From Pseudaeromonas sp041441555 (GTDB lineage Bacteria > Pseudomonadota > Gammaproteobacteria > Enterobacterales > Aeromonadaceae): a stretch of 40,404 bases of DNA. Both the position numbers and the translations under genes were made by a program. Position 1 is the first letter of the stretch. Every line of letters begins with the position of its first letter. Location of the stretch: assembly GCA_041441555.1 (NCBI GenBank), contig JASDSW010000097.1, positions 1 through 40,404 on the forward strand, in the 5' to 3' direction. Shown piece by piece: positions 1-9,194 of the stretch. The notes under the pieces are model-generated. The model searched no databases. It had not been told where the DNA came from and saw nothing but the letters and a program-made list of their open reading frames with translations.

Positions 1-20
1 GAATTCACCTCTTAAGTGTA

Positions 21-73
21 TAGCCCCCTTCTAGGGGGCTAATCAAAGCCACCTGTTATGCAGGTGGATTTTT
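21..73. terminator. Two tandem hairpins, the second terminator-like
   Basis: A perfect 9-bp stem (TAGCCCCCT at 21-29, AGGGGGCTA at 33-41, loop TCT) is followed by a second perfect 7-bp stem (CCACCTG at 49-55, CAGGTGG at 61-67, loop TTATG) and then ATTTTT. The second hairpin plus T-tract reads as an intrinsic terminator for a plus-strand gene lying left of the window. The first has no T-tract. Paired hairpins like this also occur at the ends of IS200/IS605-type elements, but no transposase is visible here, so that reading is only a possibility. Confidence 0.5.
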
Positions 74-556
74 ACTGTCATCTGGCGATTGGCTCGTTTG
101 GACTTAGTTCTCCGGGCCTCTGATACTCGAAACGCCACACCGGACGTAAAACGGATGGTGTGCGCAGACCATGTTTGCCTTATTTTCAAGCAACGGATGA
201 AAAAAACCCAGTGATTTATTCCCAATCGAGGCCGCAATGGCTTCTGTTGCGCAGGCGGCAGGCTACTTTTTCAGCAGATAAAAATTATTTCTTTCGCTCG
301 CTCTTCGCGGGGAGCCTTGAGCTCAAGGATTGATGCCTGGCGAGTGCTTGGCGGGCCTAGTTCTGCCGGGCGGATAATCCGGGAAAAATCCGGGCATTGG
401 CTGTCTATTCCCCGGTCAATTGGGTAAAATACTGCGCTTTTCTACAGTCATGACTTCGGCGCGACAATCGATTGTTTGTCCGAGCGAAGATGGCTTTTGT
501 CACACCCGCGGAGGGATCAGCCCTGGTCCATCCTGCTCAAGATGAGAGAATCCTTC
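74..556. other. Intergenic region upstream of prfB
   Basis: About 480 bp with no convincing gene. Only short, compositionally unremarkable ORFs occur, none with a good ribosome binding site. The 3' end of recJ, which precedes prfB in E. coli and Vibrio, is not recognisable in any frame. A TAAAAT hexamer at 425-430 could be a -10 element, but no well-spaced -35 accompanies it. Leader transcription for prfB must start in this stretch unless it is read from further left. Confidence 0.4.
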
Positions 557-1655
557 ATGTTTGAAGTGAATCCGGTACTGAACAAACTCAAGGAGCTGTC
601 TGAACGGACCGAGCTTCTGAGGGGGTACCTTTGACTATGACGCCAAGAAAGAGCGTCTGGAAGAAGTAAGCGCCGAGCTGGAACAGCCCGATGTCTGGAA
701 TGAGCCCGAGCGGGCTCAGGCGCTGGGCAAGGAGCGCGCTTCGCTGGAAGCCGTGGTCGCCACCATCGATGTCCTGACTCAGGGCGCCGAGGATGTCGAG
801 ATGCTGGTCTCTCTGGCCGTCGAAGGTGAGGATGAAGAGACCTTCCACGAGGCCGAGGCCGAGGCGGAGGCGCTGGAGAAGAAACTCGCCGATCTGGAGT
901 TTCGTCGCATGTTCTCCGGTCAGCATGATGCCTCCGATTGCTACATGGATATCCAGTCCGGCTCGGGCGGGACCGAGGCTCAGGATTGGGCCAACATGGT
1001 ACTGCGCATGTACCTGCGCTGGGGCGAGGCCCACGGCTTCAAACCGGAGCTCATCGAATGCTCGGAAGGGGAAGTGGCCGGTATCAAGTCCGCCACCATC
1101 AAGTTCACCGGTGAGTATGCCTTCGGCTGGTTGCGTACCGAAACCGGCGTTCATCGCCTGGTGCGCAAGAGCCCGTTTGATTCCGGTGGCCGTCGCCACA
1201 CCTCCTTCTGTTCGGCGTTTGTCTACCCGGAAATCGATGAAGACATCGAGATCGAGATCAATCCGGCAGACCTGCGCATCGACGTCTATCGCGCCTCCGG
1301 CGCCGGTGGTCAGCACGTGAACCGGACGGAATCGGCGGTGCGGATCACCCACATTCCGACCAATACCGTGACTCAGTGCCAGAACGACCGTTCGCAGCAC
1401 AAGAACAAAGATCAGGCGATGAAACAGCTCAAGGCGAAACTCTATGAGCTGGAGATGATGAAGCAGAACGCCGAGAAGCAGGCGCTGGAAGAGACCAAGT
1501 CCGATATCGGCTGGGGTAGCCAGATCCGCTCCTATGTGCTCGACGATGCGCGCATCAAGGATCTGCGGACCGGCGTCGAAACCCGGAATACCCAGGCGGT
1601 CCTCGATGGCGATCTGGACAAGTTTATTGAAGCCAGCCTGAAGTCCGGGCTGTAA
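557..1655 (+). CDS. prfB: Peptide chain release factor 2 (programmed +1 frameshift)
   Basis: RF2 recognises UGA and UAA in the ribosomal A site and triggers peptidyl-tRNA hydrolysis. The gene is read in two frames: 25 codons from ATG 557 (beginning MFEVNPVLNK) end at an in-frame TGA at 632-634, and a +1 shift at CTT continues with GAC at 633 to the stop at 1655. This gives 365 residues, the same length as E. coli RF2. The stop-codon recognition motif SPF is at residues 205-207 and the catalytic GGQ is at 250-252, both intact. Expression is presumably autoregulated: low RF2 slows termination at the internal UGA and favours shifting. lysS follows 17 bp downstream, the same order as in E. coli, so the two are probably co-transcribed. 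The break in reading frame is functional, not a pseudogene. Confidence 0.97.
620..635 (+). promoter_or_regulatory. prfB: RF2 programmed +1 frameshift site
   Basis: The sequence AGG GGG TAC CTT TGA C contains the three elements known for bacterial prfB recoding: an internal Shine-Dalgarno-like AGGGGG (620-625) three bases before the slippery CTT (629-631), then the UGA stop (632-634) followed by C, a poor termination context. Slippage of the CUU-bound tRNA onto UUU restores the RF2 frame. Confidence 0.96.
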
Positions 1656-1672
1656 TCCAAGCAGGAATGATC

Positions 1673-3205
1673 ATGTCAGAACAGAATCAAGCTCCAGAAC
1701 AGGATGTTCAGGAATTTAACAACGAAATGACCCAGCGCCGCGCCAAGCTGGCCGCCCTGCGCGAGCAGGGCAATCCGTTCCCCAACGATTTCCGTCGTGA
1801 CCATATCGCCAGCGAGATCCACGAGCAGTTCGGTGACAAGAGTGCCGACGAGCTGGTGGCGCTGAACGCCAAGGTGAAAATCGCCGGTCGCATCATGACC
1901 CGCCGCATCATGGGCAAGGCCTCTTTTGCCACCCTGCAGGACATGGGTGGCAAGGTGCAGGTCTATGTCACCCGTGACGATCTGCCGGAAGGCTTCTACA
2001 ACGAGCAGTTCAAGAAGTGGGATCTGGGCGATATCGTTGGCGTGGAAGGGACCGTGTTCCGCACCAATACCGGCGAGCTCTCGGTGCATGTCTCCGACAT
2101 CCGTTTGCTGACCAAGGCACTGCGTCCGCTGCCGGAAAAGCACAAGGGTCTGACCGATCAGGAAGCCCGTTGCCGTCAGCGTTACCTGGATCTCATTGCC
2201 AACGAAGAGTCGCGCAAGACCTTCAAGATCCGCAACCAGGTGGTCAACGGTATCCGTAACTTCCTGAACGCCAAGCAGTTCATGGAAGTGGAAACCCCCA
2301 TGATGCAGGTGATCCCGGGTGGCGCCTCGGCACGTCCCTTCATCACCCATCATAATGCGCTGGACATCGACATGTACCTGCGTATTGCCCCCGAGCTCTA
2401 TCTGAAGCGTCTGGTGGTCGGTGGTTTCGAACGTGTTTACGAAATCAACCGTAACTTCCGCAACGAAGGGATCTCCGTTCGCCATAACCCTGAATTCACC
2501 ATGCTCGAGTTCTATATGGCCTACGCCGATTACCGGGATCTGATGGATCTCACCGAGGAGATGCTGCGCACTCTGGCGCTGGACATCCACGGCACCACCA
2601 CCATCCGTTACGCCAAGGAAGGGGAAGAGGGCTTCGAGATCGACTTCGGTCAGCCCTTTGCCCGTCTGACCATGGTCGAGGCGATCCTCAAGTACGGCAA
2701 CAATGTGAAGCCTGAAGAGCTGACCACCTTGGAAGGCGCCATCGCCGTGGCCAAGCGTCACCATGTCGAGCTGATGAAGAGCTGGGAGCTGGGCCATGTC
2801 ATCACCGCCATCTTCGAAGAGACTGCTGAAGCGCAGCTGATGCAGCCGACCTTCATCACCGAGTATCCGGCTGCCGTGTCGCCGCTGGCCCGTCGTAACG
2901 ACGAGAACCCGGAGATCACCGACCGCTTCGAATTCTTCATCGGTGGTCGCGAGCTGGCCAACGGCTTCTCCGAGCTCAACGATGCCGAGGATCAGGCCGA
3001 ACGCTTCCAGGCTCAGGTGCAACAGAAGGAAGCGGGCGACGATGAGGCGATGTTCTATGACGCCGACTTCGTCACCGCGCTGGAGCACGGTCTGCCGCCG
3101 ACTGCTGGTCAAGGCATCGGTATCGACCGTCTGGTGATGCTGTTTACCAACAGCCACACCATCCGTGACGTCATCCTGTTCCCGGCGCTGCGTCCGCAGA
3201 AATAA
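1673..3205 (+). CDS. lysS: Lysyl-tRNA synthetase, class II
   Basis: Charges tRNA-Lys with lysine using ATP. The 510-residue product aligns over its whole length with E. coli LysS (505 residues). It has an N-terminal OB-fold anticodon-binding domain (roughly residues 60-150), then the class II catalytic core with motif 1 around FMEVETPMM, motif 2 around FRNEGISVRHNPEF and motif 3 in GLGIDRLVML-like form (here GIGIDRLVML near the C-terminus). Two ATGs are possible at 1667 and 1673. The AGGA at 1663-1666 abuts the first but is 6 bases from the second, and MSEQ matches the family start, so 1673 is chosen. It lies 17 bp after prfB and ends before two terminators, consistent with a prfB-lysS operon. 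Confidence 0.97.
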   Translation: MSEQNQAPEQDVQEFNNEMTQRRAKLAALREQGNPFPNDFRRDHIASEIHEQFGDKSADELVALNAKVKIAGRIMTRRIMGKASFATLQDMGGKVQVYVTRDDLPEGFYNEQFKKWDLGDIVGVEGTVFRTNTGELSVHVSDIRLLTKALRPLPEKHKGLTDQEARCRQRYLDLIANEESRKTFKIRNQVVNGIRNFLNAKQFMEVETPMMQVIPGGASARPFITHHNALDIDMYLRIAPELYLKRLVVGGFERVYEINRNFRNEGISVRHNPEFTMLEFYMAYADYRDLMDLTEEMLRTLALDIHGTTTIRYAKEGEEGFEIDFGQPFARLTMVEAILKYGNNVKPEELTTLEGAIAVAKRHHVELMKSWELGHVITAIFEETAEAQLMQPTFITEYPAAVSPLARRNDENPEITDRFEFFIGGRELANGFSELNDAEDQAERFQAQVQQKEAGDDEAMFYDADFVTALEHGLPPTAGQGIGIDRLVMLFTNSHTIRDVILFPALRPQK

Positions 3206-3224
3206 GTCGTCCGTAGCATCAGCG

Positions 3225-3249
3225 AGAGCAGGGGTAACCCTGCTCTTTT
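3225..3249 (+). terminator. Intrinsic terminator after lysS (first)
   Basis: A perfect 9-bp stem, AGAGCAGGG (3225-3233) and CCCTGCTCT (3238-3246), with loop GTAA, is followed directly by TTT. It begins 20 bp after the lysS stop. Confidence 0.85.
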
Positions 3250-3257
3250 GCGGACAC

Positions 3258-3297
3258 AAAAACCCCGCCCATCCCAGATGGTGCGGGTTTTTTTTTA
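3258..3297 (+). terminator. Intrinsic terminator after lysS (second)
   Basis: A long GC-rich stem pairs an A-flanked arm at about 3258-3274 (ACCCCGCCCATC) with GATGGTGCGGGT at 3278-3289, and nine Ts follow. The stem has one small mismatch. It is a strong rho-independent terminator backing up the first one 10 bp upstream. The A-rich left flank means it could also work in the opposite direction. Confidence 0.85.
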
Positions 3298-3477
3298 TCC
3301 AGTCGGGAGCGAGTCTTCGGCTGTCGTCTGCTCGTCGTGACGCCCCTGTTCCGTGACTGGTTTAGCAGACTTGCTACATGGGGCATGCAACATATTCGGG
3401 GCGAGGGGCTGTCATGGGAGTAGAATGGCGCCATTTCACTCACCAACGGATCGTTCACCATCATCTGAGGGAAGAGC

Positions 3478-4851
3478 ATGCTCAAGGATAAGGTGTTTCT
3501 ATCGGACATCGGGCGGATTGCCCTGCCCATTACCCTGCAGAGTGTCATCATGTCGCTGCTGGCCATGACCGACCAGCTGATGGTGGGGCAATTGGGAGAG
3601 GTGGCTATTGCCAGCGTGGGGATCAGTGCCAAACTCTCCGCCATCGTCTCCGTGGTGTTGGCCGGGCTGGCGTCGGGCATCTCCATCTACTGCGCCCAGT
3701 ACTGGGGGCGAGGCGATACGGTGCGCATCCGTCATCTGCTGGGCTTGGGGCTCGGCGTCGGACTGCTGTTGGCCGGAGGCCTGGCGCTGGTTGTCGGTGC
3801 CATGCCGCAGCTGGCCATGTCCCCCTTTACCACGGATCCGCGCGTGTTTGCCGAGGGGGCCATCTTCGTGCAACTGCTGGCCATCAGCTACCTGCCCAGC
3901 ATGCTGACCATGATCTACTCGGCGGTGTTGCGCAGCACCGGTGAGGTCAAGCTGCCCATGTATGCCAGCACCAGTGCCGTGGTGATCAACGTGGTGCTGA
4001 ATTATCTGCTGATCTTCGGTCACTTCGGTTGTCCCAAGCTGGGGCTGATGGGGGCGGCCATCGCCACCTGTATCGCCCGCTGTCTCGAATTGGCCATCAT
4101 TCTGGTCGTCGCCTACGGGCAGCGCCACGTGGTGGCGGTACAACGTCTGGGCGAGCTGTTCGGCATGGAGCGAGGGCTGCTGGGCCGTTTCTTGGCGACC
4201 AGTTTACCGCTCATGCTGACCGAGCTGCTCTGGGTGTTGGGTGAGAGCGGCTATGCCGTGGTCTATGGCCGCATGGGCACCGATGAGCTGGCTGCCATGA
4301 CCATGACCTATCCGCTGCAGGGGCTCTCGATTGGTCTGCTGTCGGGTCTGGCGGGGGCTGCCTCGGTGCTGATTGGGCATCGCCTCGGCGCCAACAACTT
4401 CGAGGGGGCCATCGACTATGCTGGCAAGCTGATCCGTATCGGGGTGCTCTGTGCGCTGCTGATCGGTGGCGCCGTGGCGCTCTGCTCCCCCTATTATGTG
4501 GCTCTCTATAACACCCCGGCCGAGGTCCAGCGGATGGGACAGCTCTGCGTCCTGGTGTTCTGTGGTTTCTTGTGGATCAAGGTGGCCAACATGATAGTGG
4601 CCGGGGGGGTACTCAACAGCGGTGGTGACAGCAAGTTTGTCTTCGGCATGGAGTCGATGGCCACCTGGCTGATTGGGGTGCCGTCGGGTTTCGTGATGGC
4701 CTTCTACTTCGAGCTGCCCATCTATTGGGTCTACCTCATTCTCTCCGTGGAGGAGTTGGTACGCTTGGTGGTCGGTTACGCCCGGGTTCGCTCGAAGAAG
4801 TGGGTCCGCTCGCTGATCCAGGAAGCCGATGAGACTCTGACGCCCGCCTGA
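3478..4851 (+). CDS. MATE family multidrug efflux transporter
   Basis: A 457-residue inner-membrane protein with about 12 hydrophobic segments arranged as two MatE repeats (roughly residues 10-220 and 235-440). The N-terminus (LPITLQSVIMSLLAMTDQLM) is the typical first MATE helix, with the family's Q and D residues. MATE pumps export cationic drugs or dyes in exchange for Na+ or H+; the substrate cannot be told from sequence. ATG 3478 has a GGGAAGAG ribosome binding site just upstream. The gene stands alone between the lysS terminators and a convergent gene 38 bp downstream. No local regulator is visible. Confidence 0.9.
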   Translation: MLKDKVFLSDIGRIALPITLQSVIMSLLAMTDQLMVGQLGEVAIASVGISAKLSAIVSVVLAGLASGISIYCAQYWGRGDTVRIRHLLGLGLGVGLLLAGGLALVVGAMPQLAMSPFTTDPRVFAEGAIFVQLLAISYLPSMLTMIYSAVLRSTGEVKLPMYASTSAVVINVVLNYLLIFGHFGCPKLGLMGAAIATCIARCLELAIILVVAYGQRHVVAVQRLGELFGMERGLLGRFLATSLPLMLTELLWVLGESGYAVVYGRMGTDELAAMTMTYPLQGLSIGLLSGLAGAASVLIGHRLGANNFEGAIDYAGKLIRIGVLCALLIGGAVALCSPYYVALYNTPAEVQRMGQLCVLVFCGFLWIKVANMIVAGGVLNSGGDSKFVFGMESMATWLIGVPSGFVMAFYFELPIYWVYLILSVEELVRLVVGYARVRSKKWVRSLIQEADETLTPA

Positions 4852-4889
4852 GTGGGCGGTCTCGGCCTAGAGGGCTGCGGGGCTGGCGG

Positions 4890-5636
4890 CTAGTGGTCTG
4901 CCAACTGATGGAAGTACTTCTGACGGATGTTCTGACCCTGGGGGCTTGCCAGCGCATGTTGCATGCCGAGGGTTAATCGGCGCGCGAGCTCGGTGTTAAA
5001 GGTGACGCGCGACCAGGCGATGAAAGAGGGCGAGCCGCGCAGATGGAAGGGTGATTTGATGAGTGGTAGTTGCAGCGAGTGAATCAACCAGTCGGCTTGA
5101 GCCTCCGGCATGATCACCACATCACTGCGATCGCGCATCAGGCGCTGCAATCCCTGCTCATAACTCTTGAGTTCATGCTTGTTGAGCTGACTCGAACGGT
5201 CAATATCCGGATGATAGGCCGCTCCCACCAGGGTATCGATGCGCTTGTGCTGCAAATTGGTCAGGTTGCGGATGACCAGTTCTGGGTGAGCGACGATAAA
5301 GACTTTGTCTTCTGCCGGGAATGGCGCGTCGGTGAGGAAGATCAAGAACTGCTCCCGCTCCGGTGTCTTGTTCGGCCCCAAGATCAGATCGGCCTCGCCA
5401 TTTTCCAGCATCTGGAAGGCCCGTTTAAGCGGGACACTGATAAAGCTGATCTCCAGATCTGCTTGAGCTGCGGCGAGCTTGAACAAATCGATGTAGTAAC
5501 CCGTGTAGTGGGGAGGCTCTATGATGCGATAGGGGGGGGCGTGATTGACCACTACACGCAAGGGATCTGCCCAAGTCAGTGCGCTCAGGGGTAGCAAGAG
5601 ACAGAAGAGTAGTATTCCAGCTCCTAGCCTTCGCAT
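4890..5636 (-). CDS. Orphan periplasmic solute-binding protein, family 3 type
   Basis: The product (248 residues) starts with a clear Sec signal peptide (MRRLGAGILLFCLLLPLSAL, probable cleavage after TWA) and continues as a family 3 solute-binding fold (PLRVVVNHAPPY..., a GYYIDLF segment and EADLILGPNKT). Such proteins bind polar amino acids or related small molecules in the periplasm. No ABC permease or ATPase gene is adjacent, so it is an orphan: it may feed a transporter elsewhere or act in sensing. ATG 5636 is preferred to an upstream ATG at 5675 because GGGAG lies 7 bases upstream of it and the signal peptide then begins with MRR. It is divergent from ovoA and convergent with the MATE gene. 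Confidence 0.8.
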   Translation of the reverse strand: MRRLGAGILLFCLLLPLSALTWADPLRVVVNHAPPYRIIEPPHYTGYYIDLFKLAAAQADLEISFISVPLKRAFQMLENGEADLILGPNKTPEREQFLIFLTDAPFPAEDKVFIVAHPELVIRNLTNLQHKRIDTLVGAAYHPDIDRSSQLNKHELKSYEQGLQRLMRDRSDVVIMPEAQADWLIHSLQLPLIKSPFHLRGSPSFIAWSRVTFNTELARRLTLGMQHALASPQGQNIRQKYFHQLADH

Positions 5637-5775
5637 CGGCTCTCCCGAATAATAGATGTTAACTGAATAGATCATTTATGTGTCTAGATTGGGTATAGTC
5701 AGACAAACAGGCTCTAGCCATCCCGGCGCTAAGATGCCGTCAAATTCTGCTGGCTTGCCCACAAGGAGAAGCGTT

Positions 5776-7920
5776 TTGAACCTCGAATGCCCGACTACTC
5801 CCATTATATCCCTGACTCGCACGCCATGGTTGCATGGGGATGATAGCCAGAGCAAGCGCCGCGAATTGCTCACCTATTTCCAGCAAACATATGATTCATA
5901 TGAGTCTCTTTTTGATGCCTTGGCGGTGGAGGAGGCCTGGTTTAACAAGGCGATTTCGTTGCGCCACCCCTTGATCTTCTACTTCGGCCATACCGCTGCC
6001 TTCTTCATCAACAAGCTGCTGGCCGGTGGCTGGATCAACCAGCGCCTCGATCCACATATCGAGTCTATGGTCGCCATCGGTGTCGACGAGATGAGCTGGG
6101 ACGACCTGGACGAGAGTCACTATGCCTGGCCCAGTGTCGCCGAACTGCGGCACTATCGTGCCCGGGTGCGGGAGCGGGTCTGTGACTTCATTCAGACCAT
6201 GCCGCTGAGTCTGCCCATCGACTGGCACAGTCCGGCCTGGGTGATCCTGATGGGGATCGAACACGAACGCATCCATCTGGAGACCTCTTCGGTGCTTATC
6301 CGTCAGCTTCCGTTGCACTGGGTGCGACCGCTGCCGCAGTGGCCCGTCTGCCCGTTGGCCCGTCATCAACTGGCTCAGGTTCCCGCCAACAGCCTGGTGA
6401 CCGTGGCTGGGGGGCTGGTTCGTCTGGGTAAGCCGCAGAGCGACGCCACCTATGGTTGGGACAACGAATATGGTCAGCGCGAGGTGCAACTAGCGCCGTT
6501 TCAGGCCAGCCGCATGCTGGTGAGCAATGCCGAATACCTCGCGTTTGTGCAGGACGGTGGCTATCGGGATCCTCGCTGGTGGAGCGAGGAGGGGTGGGGC
6601 TGGCGTCAGTTTTCCCAGGCCCAGCAGCCCACCTTCTGGGTCGGAGCGCCGGAGGGAGAGTTACGACTGCGCTTAATGTGTGAGGAGGTGCCGATGCCCT
6701 GGGATTGGCCGGTCGAGGTCAATCAATTGGAGGCCGAAGCCTTCTGCCGCTGGAAGTCTGCGCAGAGCGGCCTGTCGGTGCAACTGCCCTGCGAGGCCGA
6801 GTGGTCTTTGCTGCGCCAGCAAGTGCCGAGTGATCAACCGAACTGGCCGGTGGCGCCGGGCAATATCAATCTGGAGCATTGGGCCTCCTCCTGCCCGGTG
6901 GACCACTTCGCCCAAGGGGATTTTTTCGATCTGCTGGGGAATGTCTGGCAGTGGAGCAGCTCGCCCATCGATGGCTACGACGGCTTTAGCATCCACTCTT
7001 TGTATGACGACTTCTCGACGCCGACCTTCGATGGCAAGCACAGCCTGATCAAGGGGGGCTCCTGGATCTCGACCGGCAATCTGGCGCTGCAGCATTCGCG
7101 CTACGCCTTCCGTCGTCACTTCTTCCAGCATGCCGGGTTCCGCTACGTGGTCTCTAGCCATCGCGAAACCGATGGCGTGAACCCCTATGAGACGGATATT
7201 CGGGTCGCCCAGTCCCTGGACGCCCACTATGGTCCGGACCATTTCGGGGTGTCCAACTTCGCCCAGGCGCTGGTTGCCCGGGTGGCGGGCCTGGTGCCTT
7301 TGGGTGGCAAGGCGCTGGATATGGGCTGCTCGGTGGGGCGTACCTCGCTGGAGCTGGCGCGCTACTGCTGCGAGGTGGATGGCGTCGACTTCTCGGCCCG
7401 ATTCATTGATGTGGCCCTGACCCTGGCGCGGCAGGATCGTTTTCGCTATGCCCTGCCCTCGGAGGGGGATCTGCTGGAGTACTGCGAAGCCCGGCTTTCA
7501 CCGCTGGGGATCGGGGCTGAGCAGGTGGCGCGCGTTCACTTCAGCCAGGGCGATGCCTGTAATCTCAAACCCAAGTACCAGGGCTACGATCTGATCCTGG
7601 CCGCCAATCTCATCGAGCAGTTACGGGATCCCAAGCGCTTCTTGCTGGATGTCGCCCATCGTCTCAACGCCGGCGGGATCTTGGTGCTCAGCTCCACCTA
7701 TCATTGGCAGGAGTCGCTGACCCCCAAGGAGCATTGGTTGGGCGGGATCCGGGAGAACGGCGAGGCTCTGGCGAGCTATCCGGCGCTGCAGCGGCTGCTG
7801 GCTCCGGCGTTTGATGAGTTGGCTGAACCTCAGGATCTGCCCCTGGTGATCCGGCAAACGGCCCGTCAGTATCAGCACGCCCTGGCTCAAGTCACCTTCT
7901 GGCGCAAACGCGCCGGATAA
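5776..7920 (+). CDS. ovoA: OvoA: 5-histidylcysteine sulfoxide synthase / mercaptohistidine methyltransferase
   Basis: OvoA makes the thiol-histidine antioxidant ovothiol. Its iron centre couples cysteine to histidine with O2, and a C-terminal SAM domain methylates the later 4-mercaptohistidine. The 714-residue product shows a DinB-like N-terminal domain with the iron-binding HxxxHxE motif (H163, H167, E169 in EHERIHLE), an FGE/sulfatase-modifying-type domain (about 205-470; motif NVWQWSSSP) and a class I methyltransferase domain (ALDMGCSVG around 513-521). The chosen start is TTG 5776: AAGGAG lies 7 bases upstream, and the protein then begins shortly before the conserved LTRTPW segment. An upstream in-frame GTG at 5680 would add 32 unlikely residues. 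OvoB, the PLP lyase for the second step, is not seen in the window. Confidence 0.93.
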   Translation: MNLECPTTPIISLTRTPWLHGDDSQSKRRELLTYFQQTYDSYESLFDALAVEEAWFNKAISLRHPLIFYFGHTAAFFINKLLAGGWINQRLDPHIESMVAIGVDEMSWDDLDESHYAWPSVAELRHYRARVRERVCDFIQTMPLSLPIDWHSPAWVILMGIEHERIHLETSSVLIRQLPLHWVRPLPQWPVCPLARHQLAQVPANSLVTVAGGLVRLGKPQSDATYGWDNEYGQREVQLAPFQASRMLVSNAEYLAFVQDGGYRDPRWWSEEGWGWRQFSQAQQPTFWVGAPEGELRLRLMCEEVPMPWDWPVEVNQLEAEAFCRWKSAQSGLSVQLPCEAEWSLLRQQVPSDQPNWPVAPGNINLEHWASSCPVDHFAQGDFFDLLGNVWQWSSSPIDGYDGFSIHSLYDDFSTPTFDGKHSLIKGGSWISTGNLALQHSRYAFRRHFFQHAGFRYVVSSHRETDGVNPYETDIRVAQSLDAHYGPDHFGVSNFAQALVARVAGLVPLGGKALDMGCSVGRTSLELARYCCEVDGVDFSARFIDVALTLARQDRFRYALPSEGDLLEYCEARLSPLGIGAEQVARVHFSQGDACNLKPKYQGYDLILAANLIEQLRDPKRFLLDVAHRLNAGGILVLSSTYHWQESLTPKEHWLGGIRENGEALASYPALQRLLAPAFDELAEPQDLPLVIRQTARQYQHALAQVTFWRKRAG

Positions 7921-7991
7921 GCTGACAGTTAGACGCCGGTTGCCGGGCGGCTCAGGATGTGGGCAGATTGCTTGCCCATTGCGGAGTCCCT

Positions 7992-9038
7992 ATGCGCCTA
8001 TCCATTCGTCAGCCGCTCCTTGCGGCCCTGGTGCTGAGCCTGCTGGCTTGCACCCTGACAGCCACTCCCTTGGCGGCCACCACCCTGCGGGTGGCCACCT
8101 TCAATATCGCCTGGCTCGCTGATCGTCCCTTGCCCGATATGGCGGCGGTGCGGGCTTGTGAGGCCGAGGCGAGAGCCTATCCGGCGCTCGATGCCCGGCC
8201 CACTCCCTCCTGTCGACAGGGACGCTTTCGCACTGCGGCGGCCTATCAACTGCTCGCTCGCCAGGTGGCGTCGCTGCGGGCCGATCTGATCGCCTTTGAA
8301 GAGGTGGAAGGGGCCGAGGCGCTGGCCCGTGTGCTGGAGCCGGATGGTCGGGTGCCCTCCGAGACAGGGTCGGGAATTCAGCGAGGTGCCGATTGGTGGT
8401 GGCTGGTCAATCCGCTTCCTGTCGTGGGACGGCAACGGGTGGCGCTGGCGGTGCGACGGGAGTTGGTTCGGGAGCTTAGCGTGACTCCAGTGCCCGAGCT
8501 GGGGCAACCCTTGAGGCGGGAGGCGCGGGGCGGCCTGTTGGCCCGGCTCACCTTCCTGGATGGGCGTCAGTTGCATGTGTTGGTGGTCCATCTCAAATCC
8601 GGCTGCCAGGATTTTAGCGCCCCCACGATCCCTGACTGCCGTCAGTTGGCGGCTCAGTTGCCGATCCTGGCCCGTTTTCTCGATGATCTGGAGTCACAAG
8701 GGTTGCCGCTTCTGGTGCTGGGGGATTTCAATCTCCGCTTTACCGCTCAGTCGGGCCAAGCCGCTTGGTCGTTGCTGGACAACCGACAACCCGCGGGCGC
8801 CCGGCTTGAGCGATTGACCACTGGCTTTGTCCAGCCGGAAGGTTGCTTCTTGCCCCGTTATGGCAACCGACCCATCGACCATATTCTGCTGGCCGGCACC
8901 CTGGTGGGCCGAGCCGTTCCCGGTTCGTTGCAGGCTCAGCCCTTCATGACGAGCAGCCAGCCGCCGCAGTTGCGCCGCGGGGCTCAATGGTTTTTGAGTG
9001 ATCACTGTCCGCTCAGTGTGGTGATCCGGCTGCCCTGA
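7992..9038 (+). CDS. Exported endonuclease/exonuclease/phosphatase-family protein
   Basis: A 348-residue protein of the metal-dependent EEP fold (DNase I / sphingomyelinase superfamily). Visible motifs in order are RVATFNIAWL, DLIAFEEVE (metal-binding Glu), HLKSGCQ, LGDFNL (Asp/Asn pair) and a C-terminal SDHCPL (catalytic Asp-His). The N-terminus is a signal sequence, with either a lipobox-like LLAC at residues 17-20 or SPase I cleavage near PLAA, so it acts outside the cytoplasm. Whether the substrate is DNA, a phospholipid or a small phosphodiester cannot be decided. ATG 7992 has CGGAG upstream and gives the best signal peptide. It starts 71 bp after ovoA and may be transcribed with it. Confidence 0.82.
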   Translation: MRLSIRQPLLAALVLSLLACTLTATPLAATTLRVATFNIAWLADRPLPDMAAVRACEAEARAYPALDARPTPSCRQGRFRTAAAYQLLARQVASLRADLIAFEEVEGAEALARVLEPDGRVPSETGSGIQRGADWWWLVNPLPVVGRQRVALAVRRELVRELSVTPVPELGQPLRREARGGLLARLTFLDGRQLHVLVVHLKSGCQDFSAPTIPDCRQLAAQLPILARFLDDLESQGLPLLVLGDFNLRFTAQSGQAAWSLLDNRQPAGARLERLTTGFVQPEGCFLPRYGNRPIDHILLAGTLVGRAVPGSLQAQPFMTSSQPPQLRRGAQWFLSDHCPLSVVIRLP

Positions 9039-9194
9039 TTTGCACGGGTCAACGGATCCATTGCCGTTCGTTCCACTAATGCTTGTCAGTTAAGCGGTTC
9101 GCGAGCTGACTGGCATTGCGTTCTTCCACCGTCTATTTCCACCGAGTAGGGCGTTGCTATTTGGTGGGGGGGCGTTAGGGTGCACACAGGTAGC

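Noticed and set aside
21..73. End of an IS200/IS605 element
   Set aside because: Only two hairpins are visible, with no transposase, TnpB or guide-like sequence in the window, so it is recorded as terminator-like.
43..237. 64-codon minus-strand ORF near the left edge
   Set aside because: It runs through the hairpin region, lacks a ribosome binding site and resembles nothing known to me.
557..634. prfB as a frameshifted pseudogene
   Set aside because: The break is the conserved RF2 recoding site, and the shifted frame gives a full-length 365-residue protein.
1676..3259. Long minus-strand ORF opposite lysS
   Set aside because: It is antisense to a clear housekeeping gene, its composition reflects the complementary codon pattern and it resembles no protein.
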